DNA of 43,348 bases from Alphaproteobacteria bacterium (GCA_028817795.1 JAPPOU010000090.1:3303-46650), one strand, 5' to 3'. Shown: positions 27,875-37,926, counted from the stretch's first letter. Numbers and translations: made by a program. The notes: a model not told the origin generated them from the sequence alone.

Positions 27875-28783
27875 TTAAACGCGGCGTTCCAGCACGTAAT
27901 GCGCCAGATCTTTCAAAAGATCGGCCCTGCCGTTGTCAAAAACGTGCAGGTGGCGCACAGCTTGGTTCACCAGCATTTCAGCACGCATGCGGGCCTGTTC
28001 TGCACCCATTGCGGTCACGAATGTTGATTTCTTGGCATCTTGTTTTTTTGGTTTTCCGGTTTTCTTGGGGTCACCTTCGATATCCAAAAGGTCGTCCGTG
28101 ACCTGGAACGCCAGCCCAAGATCATGCGCGTAATTCCGCAGCGCCTGACGGTGCGCAGGGTTGGCTTTGCCAAGAATGGCGCCGGCTTCGCAACAGAATG
28201 CAATAAGCTTGCCTGTTTTTAAGCGTTGGAGGCGGCTGATGGTGCCGACGTCGAATTCTTCTTTTTCGCCGATCATGTCGAGCATTTGCCCACCGACCAT
28301 GCCGTGCCCGCCGGAGGCGGCGGCAAGACCTGAAACCAGCTCCACGCGCACGCGTGGGTCTTCGTGGGTTTCAACATCTGAAAGCACTTCGAATGCCAGC
28401 GTTAAAAGCGCATCCCCGGCTAAAATAGCTGTGGCTTCATCGTACGCTTTGTGTAGGGCGGCCTTGCCACGGCGCGTATCTGCATTGTCCATGGCGGGAA
28501 GATCGTCATGCGCAAGGGAATAACAGTGCATGAATTCAGCCGCCGCCGCGACGCGCCTGGCGCGCATGGCGTCAACGCCGAAAACGCGCGCGCCCTCCAT
28601 CACCATAAAGGGGCGCAGTCTCTTACCGCCTGTGAGAACGGCATAGCGCATAGCTTCAAACAGGGGGGCTTCGGCCAGATCTGTTTCGGGCAAAAGCGCG
28701 GCGATGGTTTTGTTCACCTTTTCGCGGCAATCTTCCATGGCTTGCTGGAGCTTGGGTGAGGCTTCGCGGGGTGAGGGGGCCAT
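27875..28783 (-). CDS. ispA: Polyprenyl synthetase (farnesyl diphosphate synthase-like)
   Basis: LTGGKRLRPFMV, HDDLPAMDNADTRRGKAALHKAYDEATAILAGDALL, FQVTDDLLDIEGD. Confidence 0.92.
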   Translation of the reverse strand: MAPSPREASPKLQQAMEDCREKVNKTIAALLPETDLAEAPLFEAMRYAVLTGGKRLRPFMVMEGARVFGVDAMRARRVAAAAEFMHCYSLAHDDLPAMDNADTRRGKAALHKAYDEATAILAGDALLTLAFEVLSDVETHEDPRVRVELVSGLAAASGGHGMVGGQMLDMIGEKEEFDVGTISRLQRLKTGKLIAFCCEAGAILGKANPAHRQALRNYAHDLGLAFQVTDDLLDIEGDPKKTGKPKKQDAKKSTFVTAMGAEQARMRAEMLVNQAVRHLHVFDNGRADLLKDLAHYVLERRV

Positions 28784-28918
28784 ATTTTTACCTTGCTTGT
28801 CAGTCGGTTAAGAGGGGCTGTGGATAAAATCCGGTGATCGTCTGCCGTCCTTTATACCTGAAAAGGGCACGAAAAGGCACCTTTTTAATCTATTGTCGTG
28901 TTACGTAATTATGGGGTT

Positions 28919-29158
28919 TTATTCTGCGGCAAAAGCTGTTGTGTCTGCCGTACCATCAGGTCCAATAGATATTTTTTCGATTTTCATCTGGGCGTCTTTT
29001 AGCTGGGCAGCGCAGTGCTGGCGCAGCTTGACGCCGCGTTCATAGGCATCGATAGATGTTTTCAGATCTGCATTGCCGGATTCAAGCTGGCGCACGATGT
29101 TTTCCAGTTCTTTCATCGCGTCTTCAAAAGACAGTTTTTCGATATCGTTCTTGGCCAT
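28919..29158 (-). CDS. xseB: Exodeoxyribonuclease VII small subunit
   Basis: LSFEDAMKELENIVRQLESGNADLKTSIDAYERGVKLRQHCAAQL; upstream of ispA on the same strand; start with SD at MAKNDIEK. Confidence 0.92.
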   Translation of the reverse strand: MAKNDIEKLSFEDAMKELENIVRQLESGNADLKTSIDAYERGVKLRQHCAAQLKDAQMKIEKISIGPDGTADTTAFAAE

Positions 29159-29170
29159 GCTGTCCTCCAT

Positions 29171-29205
29171 AAAAAAGAAAAGGCCGCACCGTGATGCGAC
29201 CTTTT
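29171..29205 (-). terminator. Intrinsic terminator of the NYN-domain gene
   Basis: Minus strand AAAAGGTCGCA-TCACGG-TGCGGCCTTTTCTTTTTT. Confidence 0.7.
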
Positions 29206-29227
29206 CTATCAGTTTATGTGTTCTTAA

Positions 29228-29818
29228 TCAAGCCGAGGCGCTACGCACTTCCTGTGGCGCATCGTTGTCTGCAGCGGGCGCACCACCGGCGCGTTCAATG
29301 CTTTCCGCGACATCCAAAAGGTCAAGGAAATGGTCGGCCTGACGGCGCAGTTCATCTGCAACCATGGGCGGTTGCGTGCGAATCGTGCTGATAACCGTTG
29401 TACGCACGCCTTTTCTTTGCACGGATTCGACAAGACGGCGAAAATCGCCATCGCCGGAGAAGAGGACAATGTGGTCCACATGGTCTGCCAGTTCCATCAT
29501 GTCGATGGCCAGTTCAATATCCATGTTGCCCTTGATTTTGCGGCGGCCCTGCTGGTCGGTGAATTCCTTGGCGGGTTTTGTGACCATTGTGTAGCCGTTG
29601 TAATCCAGCCAGTCGATGAGCGGGCGGATGGGGGAATATTCCTGATCTTCGACCAGCGCCGTGTAGTAAAAGGCGCGAACCAGACGTGAATGGCCGGAAA
29701 TCCATTTCAGAAGACGCTTGTAATCGATGTCGAATTCAAGGCTGCGGGCAGCTGCGTAAAGATTGGCGCCATCAATGAAGATGGCCAGTTTTTCTTCGGG
29801 ATAGAAAAAGTTTGCCAT
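29228..29818 (-). CDS. NYN domain protein (LabA/DUF88 family)
   Basis: LAIFIDGANLYAAARSLEFDIDYKRLLKW, DMELADHVDHIVLFSGDGDFRRLVESVQRKGVRT-type pattern; start placed at MANFFYPEEK. Confidence 0.88.
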   Translation of the reverse strand: MANFFYPEEKLAIFIDGANLYAAARSLEFDIDYKRLLKWISGHSRLVRAFYYTALVEDQEYSPIRPLIDWLDYNGYTMVTKPAKEFTDQQGRRKIKGNMDIELAIDMMELADHVDHIVLFSGDGDFRRLVESVQRKGVRTTVISTIRTQPPMVADELRRQADHFLDLLDVAESIERAGGAPAADNDAPQEVRSASA

Positions 29819-30143
29819 GTTATTATTCTTGTTTTTCAAGATATCTCCTCCGTTTGTCCTTTTTTTTAGGTCATTGTCCCTGTGGCCGCTTTGTACAAAC
29901 CGGCCTGCGGGCGTTTTTATTGTTCTGATGCAGAGGGCTGAATTTGCTATAATGTCTAGCGTCTTCTTCTGACCAGATTTCAGGATATCTGTTCAAAAAC
30001 GGTTCTGTCAACCATAAATCTATATTCATAAGAAATATCTTGCAAAACTGTTTCATCCCCTTTAAAGTCCGCCGATACAGGAATGGCGCTGTGCCTTGAA
30101 GTAGGGGGCGGCGTGAAAATATCAAGGGTTATAAGGTGAAAAT

Positions 30144-30578
30144 ATGGCACGGGTAACGGTAGAAGATTGCGTCTTAAAAATTCCAAACAGGTTTGAGCTG
30201 GTTTTGCTCTCCTCACAGCGCGCGCGTGAAATTGGTTCCGGTGCATCGCTGATGGTTGATCGCGATAACGATAAAAACCCTGTTGTCGCCCTGCGCGAAG
30301 TCGCGGATACGGATATCTCTTTGGACGGCCTGCGCGAATCCCTGATCCGCAACCATCAAAAAGTGATTGAGGTTGAGGAAACGCAGGAAGAGATTATTGA
30401 CGTCATGGAAGGCGAAGTCGAATGGACGCAGGCTGCGGCGCAGACGGCGGAAAACGAATTTGCCGATAACAACATGCACGAAGACAGCGCTGAAGCCGCA
30501 CCGGCTGATACGGCAGAGCCTGCCCCGGCAATGGAGCCTGATGTTACGCCGGCCGATGAAGAAACGCCGATTGTGTGA
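30144..30578 (+). CDS. rpoZ: DNA-directed RNA polymerase omega subunit
   Basis: [34 protein letters not shown]...[15 protein letters not shown]. Confidence 0.95.
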   Translation: MARVTVEDCVLKIPNRFELVLLSSQRAREIGSGASLMVDRDNDKNPVVALREVADTDISLDGLRESLIRNHQKVIEVEETQEEIIDVMEGEVEWTQAAAQTAENEFADNNMHEDSAEAAPADTAEPAPAMEPDVTPADEETPIV

Positions 30579-30597
30579 CGTTGACAGCCTTTTGATT

Positions 30598-30632
30598 TAA
30601 AAAAAACCCGCTCATTGAAGCGGGTTTTTTTT
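30598..30632 (+). terminator. Intrinsic terminator downstream of rpoZ
   Basis: AAAAAACCCGCT-cattga-AGCGGGTTTTTTTT. Confidence 0.85.
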
Positions 30633-31116
30633 ATCTTATAAAACGCGTTGTGGAAGACACGTAATCGCTGCCCGCGCAGTCATCTGCAATTTTGGCGAAA
30701 TATTCCTGTTTTGGGGTGGGCACGATATCGCCGCGCCCCCATGTGCCCATGGGCAGCGGCACGCCCAGCACGCGCGGAACATCCCATTGACCGTTCAGGC
30801 CATAGTGGTAGTGGTGGCCATTAATATCATCAAAAATGTAAACGCCTTTTTTCATGCCCAGCGCGTCGTGTATCGGCGTTGACCGGGCGGCGGCATTGAA
30901 CATGACAGCGGTACCAAGCTGGTCGTGAATGATGCCCGTTGTGTGTGCTGCGCCCGCAATGCGTGATTCGATGCAGTCTTCGAACATGCGGTTTTTTAGA
31001 TCAACGCGCTGGGAAACTGGCAGCGCTGCCGCAAGGAACAAAGCCCCCAGCGACAGCTTGCCGATGTGACGGCGCAGAAAGTTTTTTTTCTGCAAATTTT
31101 TCTTTTGCGCCGTCAT
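30631..31116 (-). CDS. Hypothetical protein with N-terminal membrane segment
   Basis: MTAQKKNLQKKNFLRRHIGKLSLGALFLAAALPVSQ...; start chosen to avoid the upstream gene. Confidence 0.7.
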   Translation of the reverse strand: MTAQKKNLQKKNFLRRHIGKLSLGALFLAAALPVSQRVDLKNRMFEDCIESRIAGAAHTTGIIHDQLGTAVMFNAAARSTPIHDALGMKKGVYIFDDINGHHYHYGLNGQWDVPRVLGVPLPMGTWGRGDIVPTPKQEYFAKIADDCAGSDYVSSTTRFIR

Positions 31117-31120
31117 CGCT

Positions 31121-31711
31121 TTACGTGCCTGATGGTGTGGGAGCACCCGGCTGTGGCGTCATGATTGGCGCGGGCGTGGCAGGTACTTGCTGCGTGGCGC
31201 CACCCTGTGGTTGTGCCGTAATCACGCGGCTCATGGGGGCTTGCGGTGGTTTCACAGCCCATTCTTGCGTGAAGCCGTTTTCGCCACCATAGTTAAAGAA
31301 CCAGCGTAGCGGGTGATCGCTGCCCTTGATCCGGCTGATCTTGCCCTCCAGTTTATAGTTTTGCTGATAGGATGCGGCAGATTGTACGGCGGCACCTTGC
31401 GGCCCTGTTTGCTGTGCCTGCTGGTGGGTCGCGCCGGCGGCATCGCGCCATTGCCCGTTTTGTAGTTGCAGGGCAGATGATGTGGAAACGGCATATTCCG
31501 CGCCGTTGTCAAATTTAACGACATGGGGTTTCGGTGTGCCGTCTTCTGCTGTCATCTTGCCTGTTTCGGCAAGGTAGCGGACCTGAGATTCGACTTCGTT
31601 GAATTCGCGGTAAGACGCGCAGCCGTTGCTGACAACTGAACCGACACCTCCCGCGCCTAAGGCAACGGCGACGGCAAGGAAAGCGTTTTGAAGTTTGGGG
31701 GAGATGGACAT
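31121..31711 (-). CDS. Hypothetical exported protein
   Basis: N-terminal hydrophobic segment LQNAFLAVAVALGAGGVGSVVSNGC; Gln/Pro-rich C-terminus. Confidence 0.7.
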   Translation of the reverse strand: MSISPKLQNAFLAVAVALGAGGVGSVVSNGCASYREFNEVESQVRYLAETGKMTAEDGTPKPHVVKFDNGAEYAVSTSSALQLQNGQWRDAAGATHQQAQQTGPQGAAVQSAASYQQNYKLEGKISRIKGSDHPLRWFFNYGGENGFTQEWAVKPPQAPMSRVITAQPQGGATQQVPATPAPIMTPQPGAPTPSGT

Positions 31712-31821
31712 CTTGGGACCTCTTTCGTTGTATTGTCATGCGCACATTTTATACATAACCGTTAAATGTTCAGTGTTAAGTTGTCAATGGTTTTCGATAT
31801 TAATTTTTCAAAAAGCAATGC

Positions 31822-31852
31822 AATGATATGAAAAATATTTTTCATTATCATT
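31822..31852. promoter_or_regulatory. Imperfect 31-bp palindrome with a perfect 18-bp core upstream of rsh
   Basis: AATGAT-ATGAAAAATATTTTTCAT-T-ATCATT; the core equals its own reverse complement. Confidence 0.6.
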
Positions 31853-31923
31853 CGCGCAAAAAGCGTTTAGAATTACAGGCCCGAAAGGTTTTGGGGTGTG
31901 AAGTAACGGGTATGTTTTCATAA

Positions 31924-34101
31924 ATGATTCGCCAATACGAACTTGTCGAGCGTATTAAAGCCTATGATCCTGACGTGAACGAGGATCTGGTGAACCGTGC
32001 CTATGTCTATGCCATGAAAATGCACGGCAGCCAGATGCGGGCGTCGGGCGATCCTTATTTCTCGCACCCCTTGGAAGTCGCCGCGATCTTAACGGACATG
32101 AAGCTGGATGCGGCCTCTATCTGCACGGCGTTGTTGCACGATACGGTGGAGGATACCGAGGCGACACTGGAAGAAATTAAAAAACTTTTCGGCGATGAAA
32201 TCATGCGCCTTGTCGATGGCGTGACGAAGCTGTCGAAAATTACCTTCCAGACCGCGCAACAAAAACAGGCCGAGAATTTTAGAAAGCTTGTACTGGCGAT
32301 GAGCGAGGATATTCGCGTTTTGCTGGTCAAGCTTGCTGATCGTTTGCACAATATGCGCACGCTGCATCATATTCCAAAGCCTGAAAAACAGCGTCGTATC
32401 GCGCTGGAAACGGTCGAAATTTATGCGCCCTTGGCCGAGCGTATCGGTATCCACCAGATCAAGGAAGAGCTGGAGGATATATCCTTTGGCATTCTGAACC
32501 CCGAAGCGCGTGACAGCATCACGGCGCGGTTGAATTACCTGCGCGCCGAAGGGGGCGAAGCTGTTGTGGCGCGCATTATCGGTGAGCTAAAAAAGAAAAT
32601 GTCCGAAGGTGGCGTGGAGGCTGAAATTTACGGCCGCGAAAAAACCCGTTATTCCATCTGGAAGAAGATGCAGCGGAAAAATATTTCGTTCGAGCAATTG
32701 TCCGACATCATGGCCTTTCGCGTCATTATGGAAGACATGGCCGGGTGCTATCACGCGCTGGGGGTTATTCACGGGCTGTACCCCACCGTGCCGGGGCGGT
32801 TCAAGGATTATATCTCCCTGCCCAAGCCCAACGGGTATCGCAGCCTGCACACCACGGTGATCGGCCCTGAAAACCACCGTATTGAAGTGCAGATCCGCAC
32901 GGCAGAAATGCATGAAGAAGCCGAGCTGGGGGTGGCAGCGCATTGGAACTATAAGCAAAGCGGCAGCGATAAAAAATCGGACGGTCGCCAATACCGTTGG
33001 CTGCGCGAGTTGATGGATATTGTGGAACAAGCGCAAAAGCCCGAAGAGTTTTTAGAAAATACCAAGCTGGAACTATATCAAGACCATGTGTTTTGTTTTA
33101 CGCCGCAGGGCGATTTGATTTCCTTGCCGCGTGGCGCAACGCCTGTTGATTTTGCCTATGCCGTGCACTCTGAATTGGGAGATAAGACAGTCGGGGCAAA
33201 GGTGAATGGCCGCATTGTGCCGCTGAATACGCAGTTGGTGAACGGCGATCAGGTGCAGGTAACGACATCGAAAAGCCAGACGCCATCCCCCAACTGGGAG
33301 CGTTTTGTGGTGACGGGCAAGGCAAAAGCCCGCATTCGCCGTTTTATCCGCCTGCAGCAGCGCGCCCAGTACATGGGGCTTGGCAAGGCCATGCTGCAAA
33401 AAGTGATGAAGCAAGAAGGCGTTGAGTATAGTGACAAAGATGTTACCGCCGATATTTTGAAACATTACAAAGTCGATGCGGTGGAAGATTTGCTGACGGC
33501 TATTGGCTCCGGCCATGTAACAGCACGTGATGTTTTGTATACGGTGCACCCTGACGTGCGGAAAAAAGCATCCGCCACGCCGACGCTGCAGAGTATTAAC
33601 GATGTGGCCTCGCGCCGGGGGCAGAGCCAGCGCAGCAGCTCTTCTGCGCCAATGCCGATCAAGGGGCTTATCCCCGGCATGGCACTGCACTTTGCGCGTT
33701 GCTGCCACCCGCTGCCGGGCGACAGTATTGTGGGCATTGTGATGACGGGCAAGGGTGTGACGATTCACACAATTGACTGTGAAACACTGGAATCTTTCGC
33801 GGATACGCCGGAACGTTGGCTGGACGTATCGTGGGATGATGGTGCCGATGCGCCGGAAACGCATACCGGGCGCCTGATGGTGACGATCGCTAACACGCCG
33901 GGCGCGCTTGGGAATATTTCAACCGTGATCGGGAAAAGCGGTGGGAACATCACGAACCTTAAAATCGTCAACCGCGCACTGGATTTTTGGGATATGATGA
34001 TCGACGTTTATGTGCGCGATTCACGCCACCTGAATGACATCATCACGGCATTAAGGGCGGCGCCGGAAATTATGTCCGTCAACAGGGCGCGGCGGCGATA
34101 G
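31924..34101 (+). CDS. rsh: Bifunctional (p)ppGpp synthetase/hydrolase (RelA/SpoT family)
   Basis: HD domain AAILTDMKLDAASICTALLHDTVEDTEAT; synthetase YSIWKKMQRK...RFKDYISLPKPNGYRSLHTTV; TGS FCFTPQGDLISLPRGATPVDFAYAVHSELG; C-terminal ACT. Confidence 0.97.
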   Translation: MIRQYELVERIKAYDPDVNEDLVNRAYVYAMKMHGSQMRASGDPYFSHPLEVAAILTDMKLDAASICTALLHDTVEDTEATLEEIKKLFGDEIMRLVDGVTKLSKITFQTAQQKQAENFRKLVLAMSEDIRVLLVKLADRLHNMRTLHHIPKPEKQRRIALETVEIYAPLAERIGIHQIKEELEDISFGILNPEARDSITARLNYLRAEGGEAVVARIIGELKKKMSEGGVEAEIYGREKTRYSIWKKMQRKNISFEQLSDIMAFRVIMEDMAGCYHALGVIHGLYPTVPGRFKDYISLPKPNGYRSLHTTVIGPENHRIEVQIRTAEMHEEAELGVAAHWNYKQSGSDKKSDGRQYRWLRELMDIVEQAQKPEEFLENTKLELYQDHVFCFTPQGDLISLPRGATPVDFAYAVHSELGDKTVGAKVNGRIVPLNTQLVNGDQVQVTTSKSQTPSPNWERFVVTGKAKARIRRFIRLQQRAQYMGLGKAMLQKVMKQEGVEYSDKDVTADILKHYKVDAVEDLLTAIGSGHVTARDVLYTVHPDVRKKASATPTLQSINDVASRRGQSQRSSSSAPMPIKGLIPGMALHFARCCHPLPGDSIVGIVMTGKGVTIHTIDCETLESFADTPERWLDVSWDDGADAPETHTGRLMVTIANTPGALGNISTVIGKSGGNITNLKIVNRALDFWDMMIDVYVRDSRHLNDIITALRAAPEIMSVNRARRR

Positions 34102-34111
34102 GGGAAAACAC

Positions 34112-34657
34112 ATGTTCTGCAGGCGCAAGGCCAGAACGCTTTGGGAACGCATCCGGGAATTTTTGTGGCCTTCCATGGGGCTGGCCCGGCTGGCGCTTTA
34201 TTATCGTTACCGTATTTGCCGCATGCGTGAAACGCCCTATGCGCTGGCGGCGGGGTTTGCAACGGGGGTGGCGATCTCGTTCACGCCGTTTTTGGGGCTG
34301 CATCTTTTGTTGGGTGGTATTATCACATGGGCGCTGCGCGGATCGTTGGTGGCCATGGTGGTGGGGTCTGTCGTTGCGGGCAACCCGTGGACCTTTCCAT
34401 TTATCTGGATGACGACCTATTCCATTGGCCGCCAGATGCTGGGTGAGGCGCTGTATGTTGATAAAGTGCCGAACCAGTTTATTTTTTATGACCTGTTCCA
34501 CAAGCCTGTGGAATTATTGCTGCCGATGTCGATTGGCGCGCTGCCGTTTTTTGTGGTGTCATGGGTGGTGGCGTTTTTCTTTGCCCGCCGCGTTGTCCGG
34601 CGTTACCGCACGCAAAAGCGCCGCTATCGCGGGGTAAGTAAGCGGGTATCACATTGA
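34112..34657 (+). CDS. DUF2062 domain membrane protein
   Basis: TPYALAAGFATGVAISFTPFLGLHLLLGGIITWALRGSLVAMVVGSVVAGNPWTFPFIW. Confidence 0.9.
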   Translation: MFCRRKARTLWERIREFLWPSMGLARLALYYRYRICRMRETPYALAAGFATGVAISFTPFLGLHLLLGGIITWALRGSLVAMVVGSVVAGNPWTFPFIWMTTYSIGRQMLGEALYVDKVPNQFIFYDLFHKPVELLLPMSIGALPFFVVSWVVAFFFARRVVRRYRTQKRRYRGVSKRVSH

Positions 34658-34713
34658 AAAAAAAGATAAATCAGTTCTGGCTATCGTAAGGTGATACTGG
34701 GTAAACTTACCGC

Positions 34714-35133
34714 ATGATTCTTGGTATTGGCACAGATATGGCCAGCGTTGACAGGCTGGTGCAGGTTTTAACGGCGCATGACGCCCGTTTTGTGGCGCGT
34801 TGCTTTGCCGATGAAGAACGCGACAGGGTCGAGGGCGTAGCGGCAGGTGATATGACGCGCCGCGCCGCCGGTTACGCCAAGCGCTGGGCAGCCAAGGAAG
34901 CTTGCGCCAAGGCACTGGGCACGGGCGTGTCGGCAGATGTCTTTTTAAAGGACATGGTCGTGGTCAACGATGATGGCGGCAGGCCGTCGCTGGATTTGCG
35001 CGGCGGCGCAGCGGCACGGCTTCAATATCTGACGCCTGCGGGGTTTATGCCGCGCTTGCATTTAAGTATAAGCGATGAAGCGGGCATGGCGATGGCCTTT
35101 GTTGTAATATCAGCGGAACCGCAGCAACCATGA
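34714..35133 (+). CDS. acpS: Holo-[acyl-carrier-protein] synthase
   Basis: MILGIGTDMASVDRL...RRAAGYAKRWAAKEACAKALGTG...HLSISDEAGMAMAFVV. Confidence 0.95.
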   Translation: MILGIGTDMASVDRLVQVLTAHDARFVARCFADEERDRVEGVAAGDMTRRAAGYAKRWAAKEACAKALGTGVSADVFLKDMVVVNDDGGRPSLDLRGGAAARLQYLTPAGFMPRLHLSISDEAGMAMAFVVISAEPQQP

Positions 35134-35975
35134 AAGATGACACAGAGATGACGGAAGATGTGGTGAAGGCACCAACCAAGACTGCCCCCCGGACGGAAGA
35201 GGGTGATGATATTATCGAGGTTGCCAAAGCCATGGCGCTGGCCGCGCTTTTGGCGGTGTGCATTCGCACGTTTTTGTTTGAGCCGTTTAATATTCCATCC
35301 GGTTCCATGCTGCCCAGCCTTTTGGTGGGGGATTATCTGTTTGTTGAAAAATATGCCTATGGCTATAGCAAATATTCATTCCCGTTGGATATTGTCTCGT
35401 TCGAGGGGCGCGTTTTCGGCAAAGACCCCAAGCGCGGCGACGTTGCGGTTTTCCGCCAGCCCAAACGGCCCGATATTGATTACATCAAGCGCATTGTCGG
35501 CTTGCCGGGCGACGTCGTGCAGGTGAAAAAGGGTATTCTTTACATCAATGGGAACGCTGTTGTGCGTGATTTTCGCGGCATTGAAAACGTGCGCGATGAA
35601 GAGGGAAATTATATTATCTACAACCGCTATGTCGAAACATTGCCCGGCGGGGTTGAGCACTATATTTACGAGATGAACGATGAAGAGCCGTATGACGATA
35701 CCCAGACATACGTTGTGCCCGAGGGGTATTATTTTGCCATGGGCGATAATCGCGACCGTTCGCAGGATAGCCGCGTCACCCATGCCGTTGGCCCCGTGCC
35801 CGCCGAAAATCTGGTGGGGCGGGCGTGGTTCTTATTCTTTTCCACGAATGGTGTGGGCGATGCTTGTGATCGTGATGGTTTTCTGGCCCCTGTGCGCAGC
35901 ATTGGCTGCAAACTGGTAACATGGCCGCGTGTTATTCGATATAAAAGGATATTCAAGCGTGTCCAAAAACTCTGA
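35130..35975 (+). CDS. lepB: Signal peptidase I
   Basis: FNIPSGSMLPSLLVGDYLFVEKYAYGYS; KRGDVAVFRQPKRPDIDYIKRIVGLPGD; MGDNRDRSQDSR. Confidence 0.96.
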   Translation: MKDDTEMTEDVVKAPTKTAPRTEEGDDIIEVAKAMALAALLAVCIRTFLFEPFNIPSGSMLPSLLVGDYLFVEKYAYGYSKYSFPLDIVSFEGRVFGKDPKRGDVAVFRQPKRPDIDYIKRIVGLPGDVVQVKKGILYINGNAVVRDFRGIENVRDEEGNYIIYNRYVETLPGGVEHYIYEMNDEEPYDDTQTYVVPEGYYFAMGDNRDRSQDSRVTHAVGPVPAENLVGRAWFLFFSTNGVGDACDRDGFLAPVRSIGCKLVTWPRVIRYKRIFKRVQKL

Positions 35976-36642
35976 TCTGGAAGCGACTGCAGGCTATGCG
36001 TTTAAAGACAAGCACCTTTTGGATATGGCGCTGACGCATGCCAGCGTGCAGGGCAAGGAGTTTGATTATGAGCGGCTTGAGTTTTTGGGCGACCGCGTTG
36101 CGGGGCTGGTGATTGCTGATCTGCTTTATAAAACCTTCCCGGAGGAAGAAGAGGGCTGCCTTGCCCGTCGTCATACGGCGCTGGTGCAGCAAAACGCGAT
36201 GGTGGCCGTCGCGCAAAAACTGGATATTGCGCGTTATCTGCATTTATCAAATGGCGAGTCTTTGGCGCAAGGCGATGTGAAGGACGCGATTTTGGGGGAT
36301 GCGGTTGAGGCTTTGACAGGCGCGATTTTTCTGGATGGCGGCTTTGCGGCAGCGGAAAAGTTTGTTGAAACGTTTTGGGCAGCCCTGTTGCACACCCAAA
36401 CCGTGCCGCCGCAGGATGCGAAAACAGCGCTGCAGGAATGGGTGCAGGCCCGCAGCTGGCCGCTGCCGGTGTATGATGTTGTCGGCAAGGAAGGCCCGGA
36501 CCACGCGCCGGAGTTTGAGGTTGAGGTGAAAGCCGAAAATCTGGGCGCGGCCCGCGCCAAGGCAGGCAGCAAGCGCGCTGCCGAAAAAGCAGCTGCGGCT
36601 GAATTGTTGCTGCGGATAGAGGATGTGACAGCACATGAGTGA
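35959..36642 (+). CDS. rnc: Ribonuclease III
   Basis: YERLEFLGDRVAGLVIADLLY; LGDAVEALTGAIFLDGGF; C-terminal dsRBD; GTG start at 35959 preferred over the ORF-track start. Confidence 0.95.
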   Translation: MSKNSDLEATAGYAFKDKHLLDMALTHASVQGKEFDYERLEFLGDRVAGLVIADLLYKTFPEEEEGCLARRHTALVQQNAMVAVAQKLDIARYLHLSNGESLAQGDVKDAILGDAVEALTGAIFLDGGFAAAEKFVETFWAALLHTQTVPPQDAKTALQEWVQARSWPLPVYDVVGKEGPDHAPEFEVEVKAENLGAARAKAGSKRAAEKAAAAELLLRIEDVTAHE

Positions 36643-37540
36643 TGCAAAAACCCATTGCGGCTTTGTGGGCGTGATTGGCGCGCCGAATGCCGGAAAATCG
36701 ACGCTGGTAAACACTTTGGTGGGCGCGAAGGTTGCGATTGTCAGCCCAAAGGTGCAAACGACGCGCACGCGGGTTATGGGCGTTTTGAACGTTGGTGCCA
36801 CGCAAATGGTCTTTGTCGATACGCCCGGCATTTTTGCGCCAAAAAAACGGCTGGAAAAAGCGATGGTTTCCGCCGCATGGCAGGGGGCTGTGGATGCAGA
36901 TGCGCTTTTACTGGTGGTGGATGTGGGGCGCGGCAAAATCAACGCCGAAAGCCGCGCCATTATCGACAAGCTGAAAGAACAGCAACGTACGGCCATGCTG
37001 GCGCTGAACAAGGTTGATCTGGCGCATAAAGAAAAGCTTTTGGCGCTGGCCGCTGAAATGAACGATACAGGCATTTTTTCCGATATTTACATGATCTCGG
37101 CCTTAACGGGCAGCGGCACGGACAAGATTGTGACAGATATTGTCAAACGTATGCCCGAAGGGCCGTGGATGTTCGATGCCGAGCAGATATCAGACATGCC
37201 CATGCGCCTTTTGGCGGCCGAAGTCACGCGGGAAAAGATATTTTTGCAGCTGGGCGATGAGCTGCCCTATGCCTCCACCGTTGAAACGGAGGAGTGGGAG
37301 GCGTTTGACAACGGCAGCGTCAAAATTTCCCAAACCGTTTATGTGATGCGCGACCAGCAAAAGGCGATTGTGCTGGGCAAGGGCGGGGCGCGCATTAAAA
37401 AAATAGGTACGGCAGCGCGGGAAGAGCTGGAAGAGATGCTGGAGTGCCGCGTGCATCTGAATATTTTCGTGAAGGTGCGAGAGAACTGGGGCGATGACCC
37501 AGAGCGGTACCGCGACTGGGGGTTGGATTTTAATGCGTGA
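36635..37540 (+). CDS. era: GTPase Era
   Basis: GVIGAPNAGKSTLVNTLVGAKVAIVSPKVQTTRTRVMGV; FVDTPGIF; ALNKVDL; KH domain IVLGKGGARIKKIG. Confidence 0.97.
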   Translation: MSDAKTHCGFVGVIGAPNAGKSTLVNTLVGAKVAIVSPKVQTTRTRVMGVLNVGATQMVFVDTPGIFAPKKRLEKAMVSAAWQGAVDADALLLVVDVGRGKINAESRAIIDKLKEQQRTAMLALNKVDLAHKEKLLALAAEMNDTGIFSDIYMISALTGSGTDKIVTDIVKRMPEGPWMFDAEQISDMPMRLLAAEVTREKIFLQLGDELPYASTVETEEWEAFDNGSVKISQTVYVMRDQQKAIVLGKGGARIKKIGTAAREELEEMLECRVHLNIFVKVRENWGDDPERYRDWGLDFNA

Positions 37541-37554
37541 TTGCACGATCCTGC

Positions 37555-37926
37555 TTATTGGATGAGGTAAACGGTTAATCCCGCACCGGTGAGAAAGGCG
37601 AATAAACCCAGAGCGATAAGTATTAGGGATATTTGTAAATATATTGTGTGGCTGGGGAGCGTATTGTTTGGGTTTTCACTTTCATTGAATAGCGCAAGCT
37701 GGGTGACATAGGCTGTTACGGATGCCAGGCCCCCCAGAAAAATGCCGATGATAAATGGTAAAAACGCCCATTTCAAGGAAGTGGTTTGGTTGTGGGAATG
37801 GCCAACAAAAGTAAGAAGTGAGATAATAGCGCCGCCGTTTACTAACATGATATATTTAAGCGCGTTAAGTCCGTATGTCATTAACGAATCGTAAGTGGCT
37901 TTGGTGTGCCAGTTTACGTTCTCCAT
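37555..37926 (-). CDS. Small membrane protein, 1-nt overlap (TGATG) with sdhA
   Basis: [42 protein letters not shown]... with about 3 hydrophobic segments. Confidence 0.7.
   Translation of the reverse strand: MENVNWHTKATYDSLMTYGLNALKYIMLVNGGAIISLLTFVGHSHNQTTSLKWAFLPFIIGIFLGGLASVTAYVTQLALFNESENPNNTLPSHTIYLQISLILIALGLFAFLTGAGLTVYLIQ

Noticed and set aside
33073-33864. 263-aa minus-strand ORF
   Set aside because: Antisense to rsh; no recognisable family.
36247-37074. 275-aa minus-strand ORF
   Set aside because: Antisense to rnc and era; Ser/Ala/Pro-rich shadow ORF.
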